Source: Candidatus Accumulibacter necessarius (GTDB lineage Bacteria; Pseudomonadota; Gammaproteobacteria; Burkholderiales; Rhodocyclaceae). Taken from it: a DNA stretch of 64,000 nt. Shown one piece after another: positions 35,717 to 45,882 of this stretch. Under the pieces are notes generated by a model. That model worked only from the letters and a program-made list of their open reading frames with translations. It searched no databases and was not told the origin of the DNA. How positions within the stretch are numbered: position 1 is the first letter of the stretch; every line of letters begins with the position of its first letter. A program made the position numbers and the translations under genes. The DNA lies in contig JAFLDL010000007.1 of NCBI GenBank assembly GCA_017302435.1, positions 1-64,000 of the forward strand, in the 5' to 3' direction.

Positions 35717-36721
35717 ATGAATATCCTGGTTACCGGCGGTAGCGGCTACATTGGCTCGCATGCCTGTGTCGCCTTGCTTGCGGCAGGCTACGCCGTGACC
35801 GTCGTCGATGATCTCTCGAACAGCCGGATCGAGGTTATCGATCGTGTGGCACAGATTGCTGGCCAACGGCCGTGCTTTTTCGAGGGAGATGTCCGGGATC
35901 GCGAGTTGCTGCGACGGGTATTCTCGGCATCGCGAATTGATGCGGTCATGCATTTTGCCGGCTTGAAGGCGGTCGGTGAATCAGTAGCGCAACCTTTGCG
36001 TTATTACGACTGCAACGTCGGTGGCGCCATTTCGCTTTGCGAGGTAATGGCCGAAGCGGCAGTCAAGACCCTGATTTTCAGTTCCTCGGCAACCGTCTAT
36101 GGCGACCCGGCTTCGGTCCCGATCCGCGAGAGTTTCCCGCGCTCGGCGACCAATCCCTATGGCGCCAGCAAACTGATGATTGAAGACATCCTGGCCGACG
36201 TGTCGCAGGCTGATCCCGAATGGCGGATTGCCCGTCTGCGCTATTTCAATCCTGTGGGTGCACATGAGAGCGGCCTGATCGGCGAAGAGCCGACTGGCAT
36301 CCCCAATAATCTGTTGCCCTATGTCGCGCAAGTGGCTGCAGGACGGCGCCCACAGTTGCATGTTTTCGGCAATGATTATCCGACGCCTGACGGTACCGGC
36401 GTGCGCGATTACATTCACGTCATGGATCTGGTTGAAGGCCACCTCGCTGCGCTGAATTACCTATTCGACCAGGGCGGTCTGCTGACGGTCAATCTGGGTA
36501 CGGGTTGCGGCTACTCGGTACTCGACATGGTGCGTGCTTTCGAGGCTGCCAGCGGCCGGCCGGTCCCGTACGCGCTGGCGCCACGCCGGCCGGGTGACGT
36601 GGCGGCATGCTATGCTGATCCGCAGCTCGCCGCCGACCTTCTCGGATGGAAGGCCCGGCGTGGCTTAGACCAGATGTGCAGTGATGCCTGGCGCTGGCAG
36701 CAGCAGCGCGCAGCGACCTGA
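35717..36721 (+). CDS. galE: UDP-glucose 4-epimerase
   Basis: A 334-residue short-chain dehydrogenase fold that interconverts UDP-glucose and UDP-galactose with bound NAD. The Rossmann motif GGSGYIGSH starts at residue 7, the catalytic Tyr/Lys pair is in NPYGASKLMIED, Ser/Thr in SSSATVYGDP, and DGTGVRDYIHVMDL is typical of GalE. It supplies galactose for lipopolysaccharide or exopolysaccharide. apaH begins 9 bases after its stop. Confidence 0.95.
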   Translation: MNILVTGGSGYIGSHACVALLAAGYAVTVVDDLSNSRIEVIDRVAQIAGQRPCFFEGDVRDRELLRRVFSASRIDAVMHFAGLKAVGESVAQPLRYYDCNVGGAISLCEVMAEAAVKTLIFSSSATVYGDPASVPIRESFPRSATNPYGASKLMIEDILADVSQADPEWRIARLRYFNPVGAHESGLIGEEPTGIPNNLLPYVAQVAAGRRPQLHVFGNDYPTPDGTGVRDYIHVMDLVEGHLAALNYLFDQGGLLTVNLGTGCGYSVLDMVRAFEAASGRPVPYALAPRRPGDVAACYADPQLAADLLGWKARRGLDQMCSDAWRWQQQRAAT

Positions 36722-36730
36722 TTGCCGACC

Positions 36731-37591
36731 ATGGCGACCTACGCGATTGGCGACATCCAGGGCTGCTTCGACTCGTTCCAGCACCTCCTGGAAAAATGCC
36801 GGTTCGACCCGGCAAGAGATCGACTGTGGCTGGTTGGCGATCTGGTCAACCGGGGACCCCGGTCGCTCGACACCCTGCGCTTCGTGCGTGATCTCGGCTC
36901 AGCAGCGATCACGGTCCTCGGCAACCACGATCTCTACCTGCTCATGGTTGCCGCCGGATCCGGCCGGCGCAGCAAGGGCGATACACTGGACGAGATCCTC
37001 AAGGCAGCGGACTGTGAGGAGTTGCTGGACTGGCTACGGCAACGACCGCTCTGCCACCGCGAAGGCGGGTTCTGCATGGTGCACGCCGGGCTATTGCCGC
37101 AGTGGACCACCGCCCGGGCACGCGCGCTGGCTGGAGAAGTCGAGGCTGTCCTCAGTGGCCCGACCTACCGCGATTTCCTCGCCAACATGTGGGGTAGCGA
37201 ACCGGCAGCGTGGCGCGATGACCTCGAGGGCTGGCCCCGTTTGCGCGTGATCGTCAATGCGATGACCAGGATGCGCTTCTGTTCCCCCGACGGTGTGATG
37301 GAATTCAAGACCAAGGGCGAGTTGTCCGACGCACCGGCTGATCACCTGCCGTGGTTCGAAATCCCCGCCCGGCGAAGCGCCGCTGACGTCATGGTGATTG
37401 GTCATTGGTCAGCACTCGGACTGAGGGTTGAGCCCAGACTGCTGGCACTCGATTCGGGTTGTTTCTGGGGCCGTCACCTGACTGCCGTGCGCCTCGATGA
37501 CCGCGCGGTCTTCCAGGTTGACTGCTCGACCCGGGAGGCTCAGGACCAGACCCAGCGTGACCCCGGCGAGGACGCCTCGGCTCGCCTCTGA
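36731..37591 (+). CDS. apaH: symmetrical bis(5'-nucleosyl)-tetraphosphatase
   Basis: A 286-residue PPP-type metallophosphatase that hydrolyses Ap4A to two ADP and removes Np4 caps from RNA. The metal and phosphate motifs are complete: [22 protein letters not shown] and GNHDLYLL, with VHAGLLPQW and GHWSALG near the C-terminal half. The ATG at 36731 is preferred over a TTG three codons earlier. It is cotranscribed after galE. Confidence 0.95.
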   Translation: MATYAIGDIQGCFDSFQHLLEKCRFDPARDRLWLVGDLVNRGPRSLDTLRFVRDLGSAAITVLGNHDLYLLMVAAGSGRRSKGDTLDEILKAADCEELLDWLRQRPLCHREGGFCMVHAGLLPQWTTARARALAGEVEAVLSGPTYRDFLANMWGSEPAAWRDDLEGWPRLRVIVNAMTRMRFCSPDGVMEFKTKGELSDAPADHLPWFEIPARRSAADVMVIGHWSALGLRVEPRLLALDSGCFWGRHLTAVRLDDRAVFQVDCSTREAQDQTQRDPGEDASARL

Positions 37592-37705
37592 CAGCGCTCG
37601 TCGCTTGCCGGCTTGCACCCTCTCTGCCAACCCGGATAAAGATCGCGGGTGGCCACTTGACCATAGCCTGCTAGAATCCCTCCAGCATTTCCCCCGGAGG
37701 GTCGC

Positions 37706-40700
37706 ATGCGCATCGGAAGACCAATCAGACAACGCGGACTGACACCGATGGTCGCCCTGGCGGCGGCGGTCGTGCTGGCAATTGCCGGCTTTCTCGCCAT
37801 CGGCCATTTGCCAGGCGATGGCAACAAGGAGCCAGGCAGCGATGGCGTCCGCTTCGAGGTCGTCGATGGCGCGCACCGGGACCTCGATGGTTCCCCGGCG
37901 CTGGCCCTCTCGTTCAGCCTGCCGCTCGACGCCAGGGCCGATTACGACCGCTTCGTCCAGGTTCTGGAAATGCCGGTCGACGCAGTGAAGACGCCGGCGG
38001 CGCACGACGGCGAGGACGAGGCCGCGGACGACCAGGGCGAGGTCTCGGCCTCCGAGATGGTCGGCACCAGCAGCCGGACGCCGGCGGACACCGCACTAGA
38101 AGGCGGCAAGCCAGTGGCCGGCGCGTGGGTGGTCGGCGAAAACCCACGCCTGCTGTTCTTCCCGCACATCAAGCCGCAGACTCGCTACGTGGTGCGCGTC
38201 CAGCCCGGGTTGCCGGCCAAAGACGGCAGCAAGCTGGACGCGGAATCACGCGTTTCGATCAGGACCGCAGCCGTTGCCCCGGCGTTCTACTTCGCCAGCC
38301 GAGGCATGGTCCTGCCGGCAGGGCAGAACGGTGGCCTGCCTGTGACGACGGTCAATGTGCCGGAAGTGGACATCCAGTTCCTCAAGGTCAAACCCGATCA
38401 ACTCGTGAGGTTTCTCGAAAAGGTCGTCGCCCGACCCGTGCGAGGATCGTCGGTGGAGGCCGAGCGGAGCGAAGAAGGCGACGGCGAGGACAGCGATGCC
38501 GACGGCTATTTCCACAATCCGGGCAGCCGTCTGAAAGGCGCGGTCAACAGCTGGGAGCTTGATCAACTGCACAGCCTGACCAGCAGTGTCTTTGTCGGTC
38601 GCTTCCTCACCGAAGAGAAGGCGAATCGGCGCAGTGTAACCTTCATCCCGGTCGAGACCATCCCGGCGCTACGCGAACCCGGGGTCTACGTGGCAGTGAT
38701 GTCGCAGCCCAACCGCTTCCGTGGCGACTACCAGACGACCTACTTCTACGTCAGCGATCTTGGCCTGCATCTGCGGCAGTATCCCAGCCGCGGCGCCGAC
38801 ACCTACGTCAGTTCGCTGACCGACGGCAAGGCCCGGCCTGGCGTCGAGGTGAGCTGGGTCGATGGCCAGGGCAAGACGCTGGCCCGCGGCGAGAGTGACC
38901 GTGATGGCCGGGTGGCGCTCGCCGAGCGGCCAACAGGCGCGCATGTGGTAATCGCCAGGAAGGACGGGCAGATGTCGCTGATCGCCCTCAGGGAGCCGGC
39001 GCTCGACCTGGCGGAGTACGACATCGCGGGTATGCCCTACGTCGCGGTACGCCTGTTTGCCTACAGCGGCCGCAACCTCTACCGGCCAGGGGAGCGCTTC
39101 GAGGTCTCCGTCATCGCGCGTGATGCCGATGGCCACCCGGTCCCGCCGCAGCCGATTCAGGCGATTCTCCGACGCCCCGATGGCAAGGCGCAGTGGACAG
39201 CAAGCTGGCAGCCCGACACCGCCATCGCCGGCTACTACCGGCACACGATCGAACTCCCGGCCGATGCTGCCACCGGTTCGTGGAACCTCGAACTGCGTGC
39301 CGACCCGGCGACGAAGCTTGCCGGCACCAGCATGCAGTTTGCCGTCGAGGAGTTCCTGCCGGAGAGAATGCAGCTCGACCTGACCACCACCAGCGAACGC
39401 CTGAGCGGTGAAGCACCCTGGCCATTCGATGTCAGTGGCCGTTACCTCTACGGTGCACCGGCCGCTGGCAACCGCTTGCTCGGCGTGGTTACCAGCGAGC
39501 GCAACCGCAATCCGCTGGCGCCCAAGCTGCCTGGCTTCGTCTTCGGTGACAGCGACGAGGATGCCGTCAGGACGCGGAGCGAGCTGCCGGAAAGACAGCT
39601 CGACGAGCAAGGCAGGGCCAAGGTCGAGGTCGACGTGGATGCAGTCGCCAGGCGCCACTCACCATTCACCGTGCGGGCGACGCTGAGCCTGCTTGAGAGC
39701 GGTGGCCGGCCGGTGGTGCGCAGCATCGAGCGGGTCTACTGGCCAGCGCCGGTTCTCGTTGGCCTGCGGCCATTGTTCGTCGGCGCCTACGCGCGCGAGG
39801 CTGCGCCGGCCGATTTCGAAGTCGTGCGCGCGGCTGCAGACGCGACGCTGAAGGCAGGAACAGCGCTGCCGGTCCGACTTTTCCGCGAGAACCGCAATTA
39901 CTACTGGCGCTTCGACGATCAGCGCGGCTGGAATTCGGGGTTCACCGAAACCGACGAGCTGGTGACAACGACACTGGTTTCGGTACCCGCCGGCGGGCGC
40001 GGCAAGCTCAGCCTGCCGGTCAAGTACGGACGTTACCGAGTCGAGATTCTCGACCCCGAGACCCGGCAGACGATGCGCTACCGCTTCTATGCCGGGTGGT
40101 CGGCAAAGGACGACGAAACCCAGGGTGTACGCCCCGACCGGGTGGCGCTCAAGCTCGACAAGGCGGCCTATGCCGTCGGCGACACGGCCCGCCTGACGAT
40201 CGCCCCGCCGCATGCCGGCGAGGCACTGGTGACGGTCGAGGGAGACCGGGCGCTATGGGTCCGCCGGCTGGCGGTCGGCGCCGACGGCACGACCATCGAC
40301 ATCCCCCTCGACAAGGCCTGGACGCGTCATGATCTCTATGTCTCGGTAATGGTGCTGCGTCCGGGCAACAGTGGCGAGAAGGTGACGCCGGCGCGTGCCC
40401 TGGGACTGCTCCACATACGACTGGATCGCGGCGCCCGAAAGCTCGCGGTCAGTCTTGAAGCCGTGCAAAAAATGGAGCCCGAGCAACCGCTGAGGGTCAA
40501 GGTCAAGGTCCCCGAAGCCAGGGGGCAACAAGCAATCGTGACGCTATCGGCAGTCGACGTCGGCATCCTCAACATCACCCGTTATGCCACTCCTGATCCG
40601 TTTGGCTTCTTCTTCGCCAAACTGCGTTACGGCGCCGACGCCTATGACGTCTATGGCCGCCTGATCGAAAAGATGGCTGGCCAGAGAGGCAAACTCAAGT

Positions 40701-42862
40701 TCGGCGGCGACGCTGCGCCAAAACCCACTCGCAGCATGCCGAAGAAGGTTCGCCTGGTCGACCTGTTCAGCGGCCCGGTGGTGCTGGATGGCCAGGGTGA
40801 GGCCGAGATCTCCCTGGCAGTGCCCGATTTCAATGGCAGCCTGCGGCTGATGGCGGTCGCCGCGACCAGTGACCGCTTCGGAATGCAGGAGGCGGAAGTC
40901 ACCGTCGCGGCACCGCTGGTCGTCGAACTGGCAACGCCACGCTTTCTCTCGGTCGGCGACAGCGCCGTGCTGGCACTGGATGTGCAGAACCTCGCCGGCA
41001 GCGCGCAGGAAGTAAGGATCGCGCTCAGCAACCGTGACGGCCTGTTGATCAAGGGCGGCGAACAACAACTCACCCTCAAGGATCAGGAAAAACGGATCCT
41101 GCGTTTTCCGATCGAAGCGGGTCGCGCCATCGGCCTCACCGAGGTGCAGGTCCTCGTCGACAGCCCGCGGGCGAAAATCCGGCGCAGCTTCCCGCTGCAG
41201 GTGCAGGCGCCAACGCCGCGGCAGTCGGTGGTCAAGCGCCTGGTCGTCGCCGCCGGTGAAACGGTCGAGCTGCGCGATGCCGAGCTCGGCGGCTTCCTGC
41301 GCGAGAGCGTGTCGGCAACACTGGCAGTTTCGGACCGGGCGCCGATCGACGTACGCAGCGCCGTCCAGGGGCTGCTGGCGTATCCTTACGGTTGTGCCGA
41401 GCAGACAACGAGCAGTGCCTACCCGCATGTCTTCATCGATGAGGCGGCGGCCAGGCAGTTCGCTCTCAAACCCTTCTCGCGGGCGCAACGTGCCGAGATG
41501 CTAGACAAGGCAATCGCTCGACTGGCCGGCATGCAGGCGCCCAGTGGTGGCTTCAGCCTGTGGGGCAATCCGGGGGAATACCAGTACTGGCTCTCCGCCT
41601 ACATCAGCAACTTCCTGCTCGACGCGCGCGAACAGGGCTTCGACGTCCCGCCTGCAGTCGAGAAGCGGGCGCTCGAGTTCCTGCTCAAGGGGCTTCAGGA
41701 GGGGATTGCCGGCGTGTCGACGACAGCCGTCACGTACAACCAGAACTCGGTCTGGAATGATCCCCGTTACGCCGGTTCCGGTCGCTTCGCGGTACTCGCC
41801 TATGGTGCCTACGTGCTGGCGCGCCAGGGCAAGGCGCCACTGGCGACGTTACGCCAGTTGCACGAGTCCCAAGCGGCGGCCTACTCCGGCCTGTCGCTGG
41901 TGCACCTCGGTCTGGCGCTCAGGCTGATGGGCGACGAGACACGCGCGAGGAGTGCGATCGAAGCAGGCATCAGGAAGCCCCGCGCGGGCCCCGAGAATGC
42001 CTGGTGGGGTGACTACGGCAGCAATCTGCGCGACTGGGCAATGATCTACACCCTCCTTGAGAACCACCAGGTTCGACCCGAGGGGCGCGAGAATCTCGTC
42101 GCCCAGGTGGCTGGCGCGATGGCGGGCCGACGCCACTACAGCACGCAGGAGCAACTTGCCCTGTTCCTGCTCGGACGCGGTTTCGTCACCGACGCGGCCA
42201 AGGAATGGACGGCCGAGCTGCTGGTCAATGGCCAGACCCAGGCGATTGCCGGCAAGGGAACGCAGTTCAAGGCCCTGTCGGGCGGCGAACTGGCAGCCGG
42301 GGTCCGGATCCGAAATCCCGGCAAGGAGCGCCTGTTCATCGAACTTACCTTCGCTGGCAACCCACTCAAGATGCCGGCCGCGCGGCGTGATGCCTTCGAT
42401 CTCAGGCGCGACTGGTTCACTGCCGACGGTCAGCCACTCGGCAATCGCACGCTGCGCGTCGGCGAAACGGCGATCGTTCGCCTGCAGGTGAAGACCGCCG
42501 GACGCCATGCCAACGGCCTGGTGGTGGACTATGTTCCGGCCGGGCTTGAAATCGAGAACGCCCATATCGTTCAGGGCGAGCAGTCGGTGGTCACCGTCGG
42601 CGGCATCGACCCGCGGCAAGCGATGCAGAACGGCAACATCCGGCATGTCGAATTCCGCGACGACCGCTTCGTTGTCGCCGCCAGACTCGCCGATCAGATG
42701 TCCTTCTTCTACCGCGTGCGGGTGGTCACCCCCGGTCGCTTTGTTGTGCCGCCAAGCTACGCTGAAGACATGTATCAGCCGCAGATCTACGGTCTCGCGG
42801 GTGGTGACGAAGTTCTCATGATCAACGACGGCAGGGAAGCAGACGCGGGCGCAAAGAGGTGA
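37706..42862 (+). CDS. bacterial alpha-2-macroglobulin with thioester motif
   Basis: A 1718-residue periplasmic protease-trapping protein of the YfhM type. An N-terminal membrane segment (residues ~13-33) with no lipobox suggests a signal anchor. MG domains fill residues ~250-1150, then the thioester motif CAEQ at residues 1230-1233 (in YPYGCAEQTTS) with the helical TED domain (FSLWGNPGEYQYWLSAY) and a receptor-binding-like C terminus (SFFYRVRVVTPGRFVVPP). The intact CxEQ implies covalent capture of attacking proteases. GGAGG precedes the ATG. The stop shares one base with the pbpC ATG, so the two proteins are coupled; the pairing is conserved in many Gram-negatives and links envelope repair to protease defence. 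Confidence 0.95.
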   Translation: MRIGRPIRQRGLTPMVALAAAVVLAIAGFLAIGHLPGDGNKEPGSDGVRFEVVDGAHRDLDGSPALALSFSLPLDARADYDRFVQVLEMPVDAVKTPAAHDGEDEAADDQGEVSASEMVGTSSRTPADTALEGGKPVAGAWVVGENPRLLFFPHIKPQTRYVVRVQPGLPAKDGSKLDAESRVSIRTAAVAPAFYFASRGMVLPAGQNGGLPVTTVNVPEVDIQFLKVKPDQLVRFLEKVVARPVRGSSVEAERSEEGDGEDSDADGYFHNPGSRLKGAVNSWELDQLHSLTSSVFVGRFLTEEKANRRSVTFIPVETIPALREPGVYVAVMSQPNRFRGDYQTTYFYVSDLGLHLRQYPSRGADTYVSSLTDGKARPGVEVSWVDGQGKTLARGESDRDGRVALAERPTGAHVVIARKDGQMSLIALREPALDLAEYDIAGMPYVAVRLFAYSGRNLYRPGERFEVSVIARDADGHPVPPQPIQAILRRPDGKAQWTASWQPDTAIAGYYRHTIELPADAATGSWNLELRADPATKLAGTSMQFAVEEFLPERMQLDLTTTSERLSGEAPWPFDVSGRYLYGAPAAGNRLLGVVTSERNRNPLAPKLPGFVFGDSDEDAVRTRSELPERQLDEQGRAKVEVDVDAVARRHSPFTVRATLSLLESGGRPVVRSIERVYWPAPVLVGLRPLFVGAYAREAAPADFEVVRAAADATLKAGTALPVRLFRENRNYYWRFDDQRGWNSGFTETDELVTTTLVSVPAGGRGKLSLPVKYGRYRVEILDPETRQTMRYRFYAGWSAKDDETQGVRPDRVALKLDKAAYAVGDTARLTIAPPHAGEALVTVEGDRALWVRRLAVGADGTTIDIPLDKAWTRHDLYVSVMVLRPGNSGEKVTPARALGLLHIRLDRGARKLAVSLEAVQKMEPEQPLRVKVKVPEARGQQAIVTLSAVDVGILNITRYATPDPFGFFFAKLRYGADAYDVYGRLIEKMAGQRGKLKFGGDAAPKPTRSMPKKVRLVDLFSGPVVLDGQGEAEISLAVPDFNGSLRLMAVAATSDRFGMQEAEVTVAAPLVVELATPRFLSVGDSAVLALDVQNLAGSAQEVRIALSNRDGLLIKGGEQQLTLKDQEKRILRFPIEAGRAIGLTEVQVLVDSPRAKIRRSFPLQVQAPTPRQSVVKRLVVAAGETVELRDAELGGFLRESVSATLAVSDRAPIDVRSAVQGLLAYPYGCAEQTTSSAYPHVFIDEAAARQFALKPFSRAQRAEMLDKAIARLAGMQAPSGGFSLWGNPGEYQYWLSAYISNFLLDAREQGFDVPPAVEKRALEFLLKGLQEGIAGVSTTAVTYNQNSVWNDPRYAGSGRFAVLAYGAYVLARQGKAPLATLRQLHESQAAAYSGLSLVHLGLALRLMGDETRARSAIEAGIRKPRAGPENAWWGDYGSNLRDWAMIYTLLENHQVRPEGRENLVAQVAGAMAGRRHYSTQEQLALFLLGRGFVTDAAKEWTAELLVNGQTQAIAGKGTQFKALSGGELAAGVRIRNPGKERLFIELTFAGNPLKMPAARRDAFDLRRDWFTADGQPLGNRTLRVGETAIVRLQVKTAGRHANGLVVDYVPAGLEIENAHIVQGEQSVVTVGGIDPRQAMQNGNIRHVEFRDDRFVVAARLADQMSFFYRVRVVTPGRFVVPPSYAEDMYQPQIYGLAGGDEVLMINDGREADAGAKR

Positions 42863-45156
42863 TGACCGGGCTTCGGCTGACGCTGGCCGCAGTGCTGGCG
42901 GTATTGCTGATCGCCGACCAGCTGTGGCCACCACCACTGCCGGGGCGGTCGGCACCGCAGGCGCAGGTAGTTGTCGCGCGCGACGGCACGCCATTGCGCG
43001 CGTTTCCCGACCAGGCGCACGTCTGGCGTCACCCGGTGCGGCTCGAGGAGGTCTCGCCGCGCTATATCGAAGCGCTGCTGACCTTCGAAGACCGCAGCTT
43101 CTGGTGGCATCCCGGCGTCAATCCCTGGGCACTGCTGCGTGCCGGCGCGCAATGGCTGGAACAGGGGCGCGTCGTCTCCGGCGGTTCGACGCTGACCATG
43201 CAGGTCGCCCGTCTGCTCGAACCAACGCCGCGAACCCTCGCGGGCAAGCTGCGTCAGATCACGCGCGCCCTGCAGCTTGAGCTGCGCTGCTCGAAACGCG
43301 AAATTCTCCAGACATACCTCAACTTTGCGCCAATGGGCGGCGTTCTCGAAGGCGTCGAGGCCGCCAGCCGCGCCTACCTCGGCAAGCCGGCGCAGCGCCT
43401 GACCGCAGCCGAGGCAGCCCTGCTCTCGGTACTGCCGCAGGCGCCCTCGCGATTGCGGCCGGACCGCTACCCTCAGCGCGCGCGGAACGCGCGCGACAAG
43501 GTGCTGGAACGGATGGAATCACGCTGGGGAGCGGCAACCGTTGCCGACGCCAGGCTCGAACCGGTGATCGCCCAGACCGTTCGCGAGCCACTGCTGGCGC
43601 CGTTGTTTGGCGAACGCCTGCGGCGGCTGCAACCAGGCGTGGCAAGGATCGAAAGCACCCTTGATGCCGGCATGCAGCAGACCGTCGAACAACTGCTTGC
43701 CACCCGCCTGGCAGTGCTGCCACCGCGCGTGTCGATGGCCGCGCTGGTGGTGGACAACAAGACACTGGAGGTTCGCGCCTACGCCGGCTCGGCCGATTTT
43801 GCCGACGATGCGCGCTTCGCGCACGTGGACATGGTACAGGCGGCGCGCTCTCCGGGTTCGACACTGAAGCCCTTGCTCTACGGACTGGCGCTCGACGAGG
43901 GGCTGATCCATTCCGAGTCGCTGCTGGCCGACGTGCCGCAATCGTTTGCGGGTTACCAGCCGGGCAATTTCCAGGCCAACTTCAGTGGTCCGGTCAGCGC
44001 CTCGGAAGCCTTGCAGAAATCGCTGAACGTGCCGGCGGTCGAGGTCCTCGATCGGCTCGGGGCGCAACGCTTCGTCTCCCTGCTGCGTCGTGGCGGACTG
44101 AAACTGGAACTGCCGCGCGGCGCGGCACCTAATCTCAGCGTCATCCTCGGGGGGACAGCAGTCAGGCTCGAGGGCCTGGTCGGCGCGTACACGGCGCTGG
44201 CGCGTGGCGGCATCAGCGGCCAACCGCGTTATCTGCCGGACGCGCCGCATGAAGAGGCGCGGATGATGAGCGAAGGTGCAGCGTTCATCATCCGCGATGT
44301 GCTCGAGTCAGGTGGCCCAGTCGCGCGCCTGGTCGACGGCGGCGTCGGCACGCGCCGCGGCATCGCGTGGAAAACCGGCACCAGCTTCGGCTTCCGCGAC
44401 GCCTGGGCGGTTGGTGTCAGCGACGGATTCACCGTCGGCATCTGGGTCGGACGCCCCGACGGCACGCCGAACCCGGGATTCTTTGGTGCCAATGTCGCCG
44501 CGCCGCTGCTGGTCGACATCTTTTCGGTGATCGACGATTCGCCGCCACCGGCAAGAGTTCCGCCGAACAGCGTCTCGTCGGCGAAAATCTGCTGGCCGCT
44601 GGGCGCCCGCAGCGAGACCACACCGCCCGGACTGTGCCATCAGGAAAGAACCGCATGGCTTCTCAACGGCACGGCACCACCAACCTTCCCCGACAGATTG
44701 CGTGGCAGCGCCGCGCGCTACACCGACTACCTGGACGCTGTGAGCACAATGCGTGTACGCGCCAGTTGCGCCACCGGCGAGATGCAGGCGGTGGAAATGG
44801 CGCGTTGGCCAGCAGCCCTCGAACCCTGGCTCGATACTGCGACGCGCAGAAAGGCTCTGCCACCCGACTGGGCGCCAGCCTGCAGCGGTGCGCGCGCTCC
44901 TGAAGGCGAACTGAAGATCGTTGGCATCAGTGACGGCGAAACGATCCGCCGCGCCGGTGACGGCCCGCCCCCGCAACTGCGTCTGGAAGCACGGGGGGGC
45001 CAGAACGACCTGATCTGGTTGCTCAACGGCCGCCAGCTCGGCCGTCTCCCGGCAGATCGTGCACTGCAACAGGAATTCGGCGAGGTGGGACGCTACCGAA
45101 TCACGGTCATGGACGACGCTGGCCGCTATGACCGGGTCGAGATCAGTGTACGCTGA
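42862..45156 (+). CDS. pbpC: penicillin-binding protein 1C
   Basis: A 764-residue bifunctional peptidoglycan synthase. An N-terminal membrane anchor (about residues 4-20) is followed by a GT51 glycosyltransferase with EDRSFWWHPGVNP and GGSTLTMQVARLL, then a transpeptidase with active Ser333 in SPGSTLKP (Lys336), SLN in KSLNVPA, and KTGTS at Lys504. The C-terminal ~90 residues form the BiPBP_C domain of PBP1C. It works in the periplasm with the upstream alpha-2-macroglobulin. The ATG shares a base with the preceding stop; a GTG one codon earlier is also possible. Confidence 0.95.
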   Translation: MTGLRLTLAAVLAVLLIADQLWPPPLPGRSAPQAQVVVARDGTPLRAFPDQAHVWRHPVRLEEVSPRYIEALLTFEDRSFWWHPGVNPWALLRAGAQWLEQGRVVSGGSTLTMQVARLLEPTPRTLAGKLRQITRALQLELRCSKREILQTYLNFAPMGGVLEGVEAASRAYLGKPAQRLTAAEAALLSVLPQAPSRLRPDRYPQRARNARDKVLERMESRWGAATVADARLEPVIAQTVREPLLAPLFGERLRRLQPGVARIESTLDAGMQQTVEQLLATRLAVLPPRVSMAALVVDNKTLEVRAYAGSADFADDARFAHVDMVQAARSPGSTLKPLLYGLALDEGLIHSESLLADVPQSFAGYQPGNFQANFSGPVSASEALQKSLNVPAVEVLDRLGAQRFVSLLRRGGLKLELPRGAAPNLSVILGGTAVRLEGLVGAYTALARGGISGQPRYLPDAPHEEARMMSEGAAFIIRDVLESGGPVARLVDGGVGTRRGIAWKTGTSFGFRDAWAVGVSDGFTVGIWVGRPDGTPNPGFFGANVAAPLLVDIFSVIDDSPPPARVPPNSVSSAKICWPLGARSETTPPGLCHQERTAWLLNGTAPPTFPDRLRGSAARYTDYLDAVSTMRVRASCATGEMQAVEMARWPAALEPWLDTATRRKALPPDWAPACSGARAPEGELKIVGISDGETIRRAGDGPPPQLRLEARGGQNDLIWLLNGRQLGRLPADRALQQEFGEVGRYRITVMDDAGRYDRVEISVR

Positions 45157-45383
45157 GCGGCATGGTCGCCACCAGTAGCCCAACCGTATCTCCCGGCCAA
45201 TGGCGCAGGAAGGCTACGGCCGCTTCACTGGTGGCACGCCATCCGCCAGCACCAGGACGGAGGTGACCTGCAGGCTGATCAGGAATTTACCAGCGACAAT
45301 GATCGCAGCCTATTCGAGCAGAGCGCGTAAGGGTCGCCGCCATTCTCCACCGTCAGGCGGGGTGTGCTTTTTTGTGCCGTAAC

Positions 45384-45780
45384 GGCCGCAGGGGACCAAG
45401 GGTTTCCCCGTACACGGCGGCCCCCATACATGAACTCCGCGTAAGCGATTGCTTTTCACTTGGCAGGCTCTGCAATTTCACACTGAGGACCCAAGACGCC
45501 AATAAGAACAAGGATGCCATCCTTCGGCTACACGAAGGTCAAACTGAGAAGAGAGAGGAAACGCGCCCGTGGGGCGGTGAGGAGCCCGAGCATCCCCGCG
45601 GAAAAGCCGCCAGGACGGGCGTTTCGGGCGACCAAAACCCTCAACCGAGAACGCAAGGGGCTTCGTGTCTGGTGGTGCGCCGTTTCCTGCGAAAAGACTC
45701 GCTCATGGGACTGGGTAGTACTGGTGAGAGTAGCTGCGGTCACGTGAGGCTCGCTTGCAGCGGCCATCGGTGGCCGCGCG
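45384..45780 (+). ncRNA. candidate structured non-coding RNA
   Basis: This segment has several strong nested hairpins. One is GGCCGC-A-GGGGA...TCCCC...GCGGCC (45384-45422). A larger one has arms GAAACGCGCCCGT (45558-45570) and ACGGGCGTTTC (45615-45625) around an inner GGCGG/CCGCC helix. A third region (about 45690-45750) is rich in GGTGAGAGTAGCTGCGG-like sequence. The plus-strand arrangement reminds me of the HEARO/IscB omega-RNA class, but I cannot confirm that and no IscB gene is present. Strand and ends are provisional; it could also be decayed element DNA. Confidence 0.35.
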
Positions 45781-45805
45781 GAAACGCCGGCTTCACGCTG
45801 GGCAA

Positions 45806-45832
45806 AGCGATTTTCCAGACGCCGAAATCGCT
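45806..45832 (-). terminator. hairpin downstream of hsdR, possible operon terminator
   Basis: An 8-bp perfect inverted repeat (AGCGATTT, 11-base loop, AAATCGCT) 51 bases past the hsdR stop on its strand. In the minus-strand sense it is followed by TTTG, a short T run, so it may end the restriction operon transcript weakly. Confidence 0.45.
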
Positions 45833-45882
45833 GGCGGATGGTTGACCGCCTGCCAACTCTCTAGCGCCCATCTACCACCGAT

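Larger units (their letters stand above)
45157..45882. other. long intergenic region between pbpC and the defence island
   Basis: About 725 bases between two convergent genes. The frames in it are short and lack family motifs or binding sites. Near the pbpC end a weak CCGCC/GGCGG hairpin (45337-45360) is followed a few bases later by six T (45368-45373) and could end the pbpC transcript. The middle is rich in stable hairpins (separate entry), and a terminator-like hairpin sits beside hsdR. Confidence 0.6.

Noticed and set aside
45372..45845. 157-codon plus-strand frame in the hairpin-rich intergenic region
   Set aside because: Composition follows the hairpins, there is no start site with a binding sequence, and no family is recognisable; the segment fits structured RNA better than protein.
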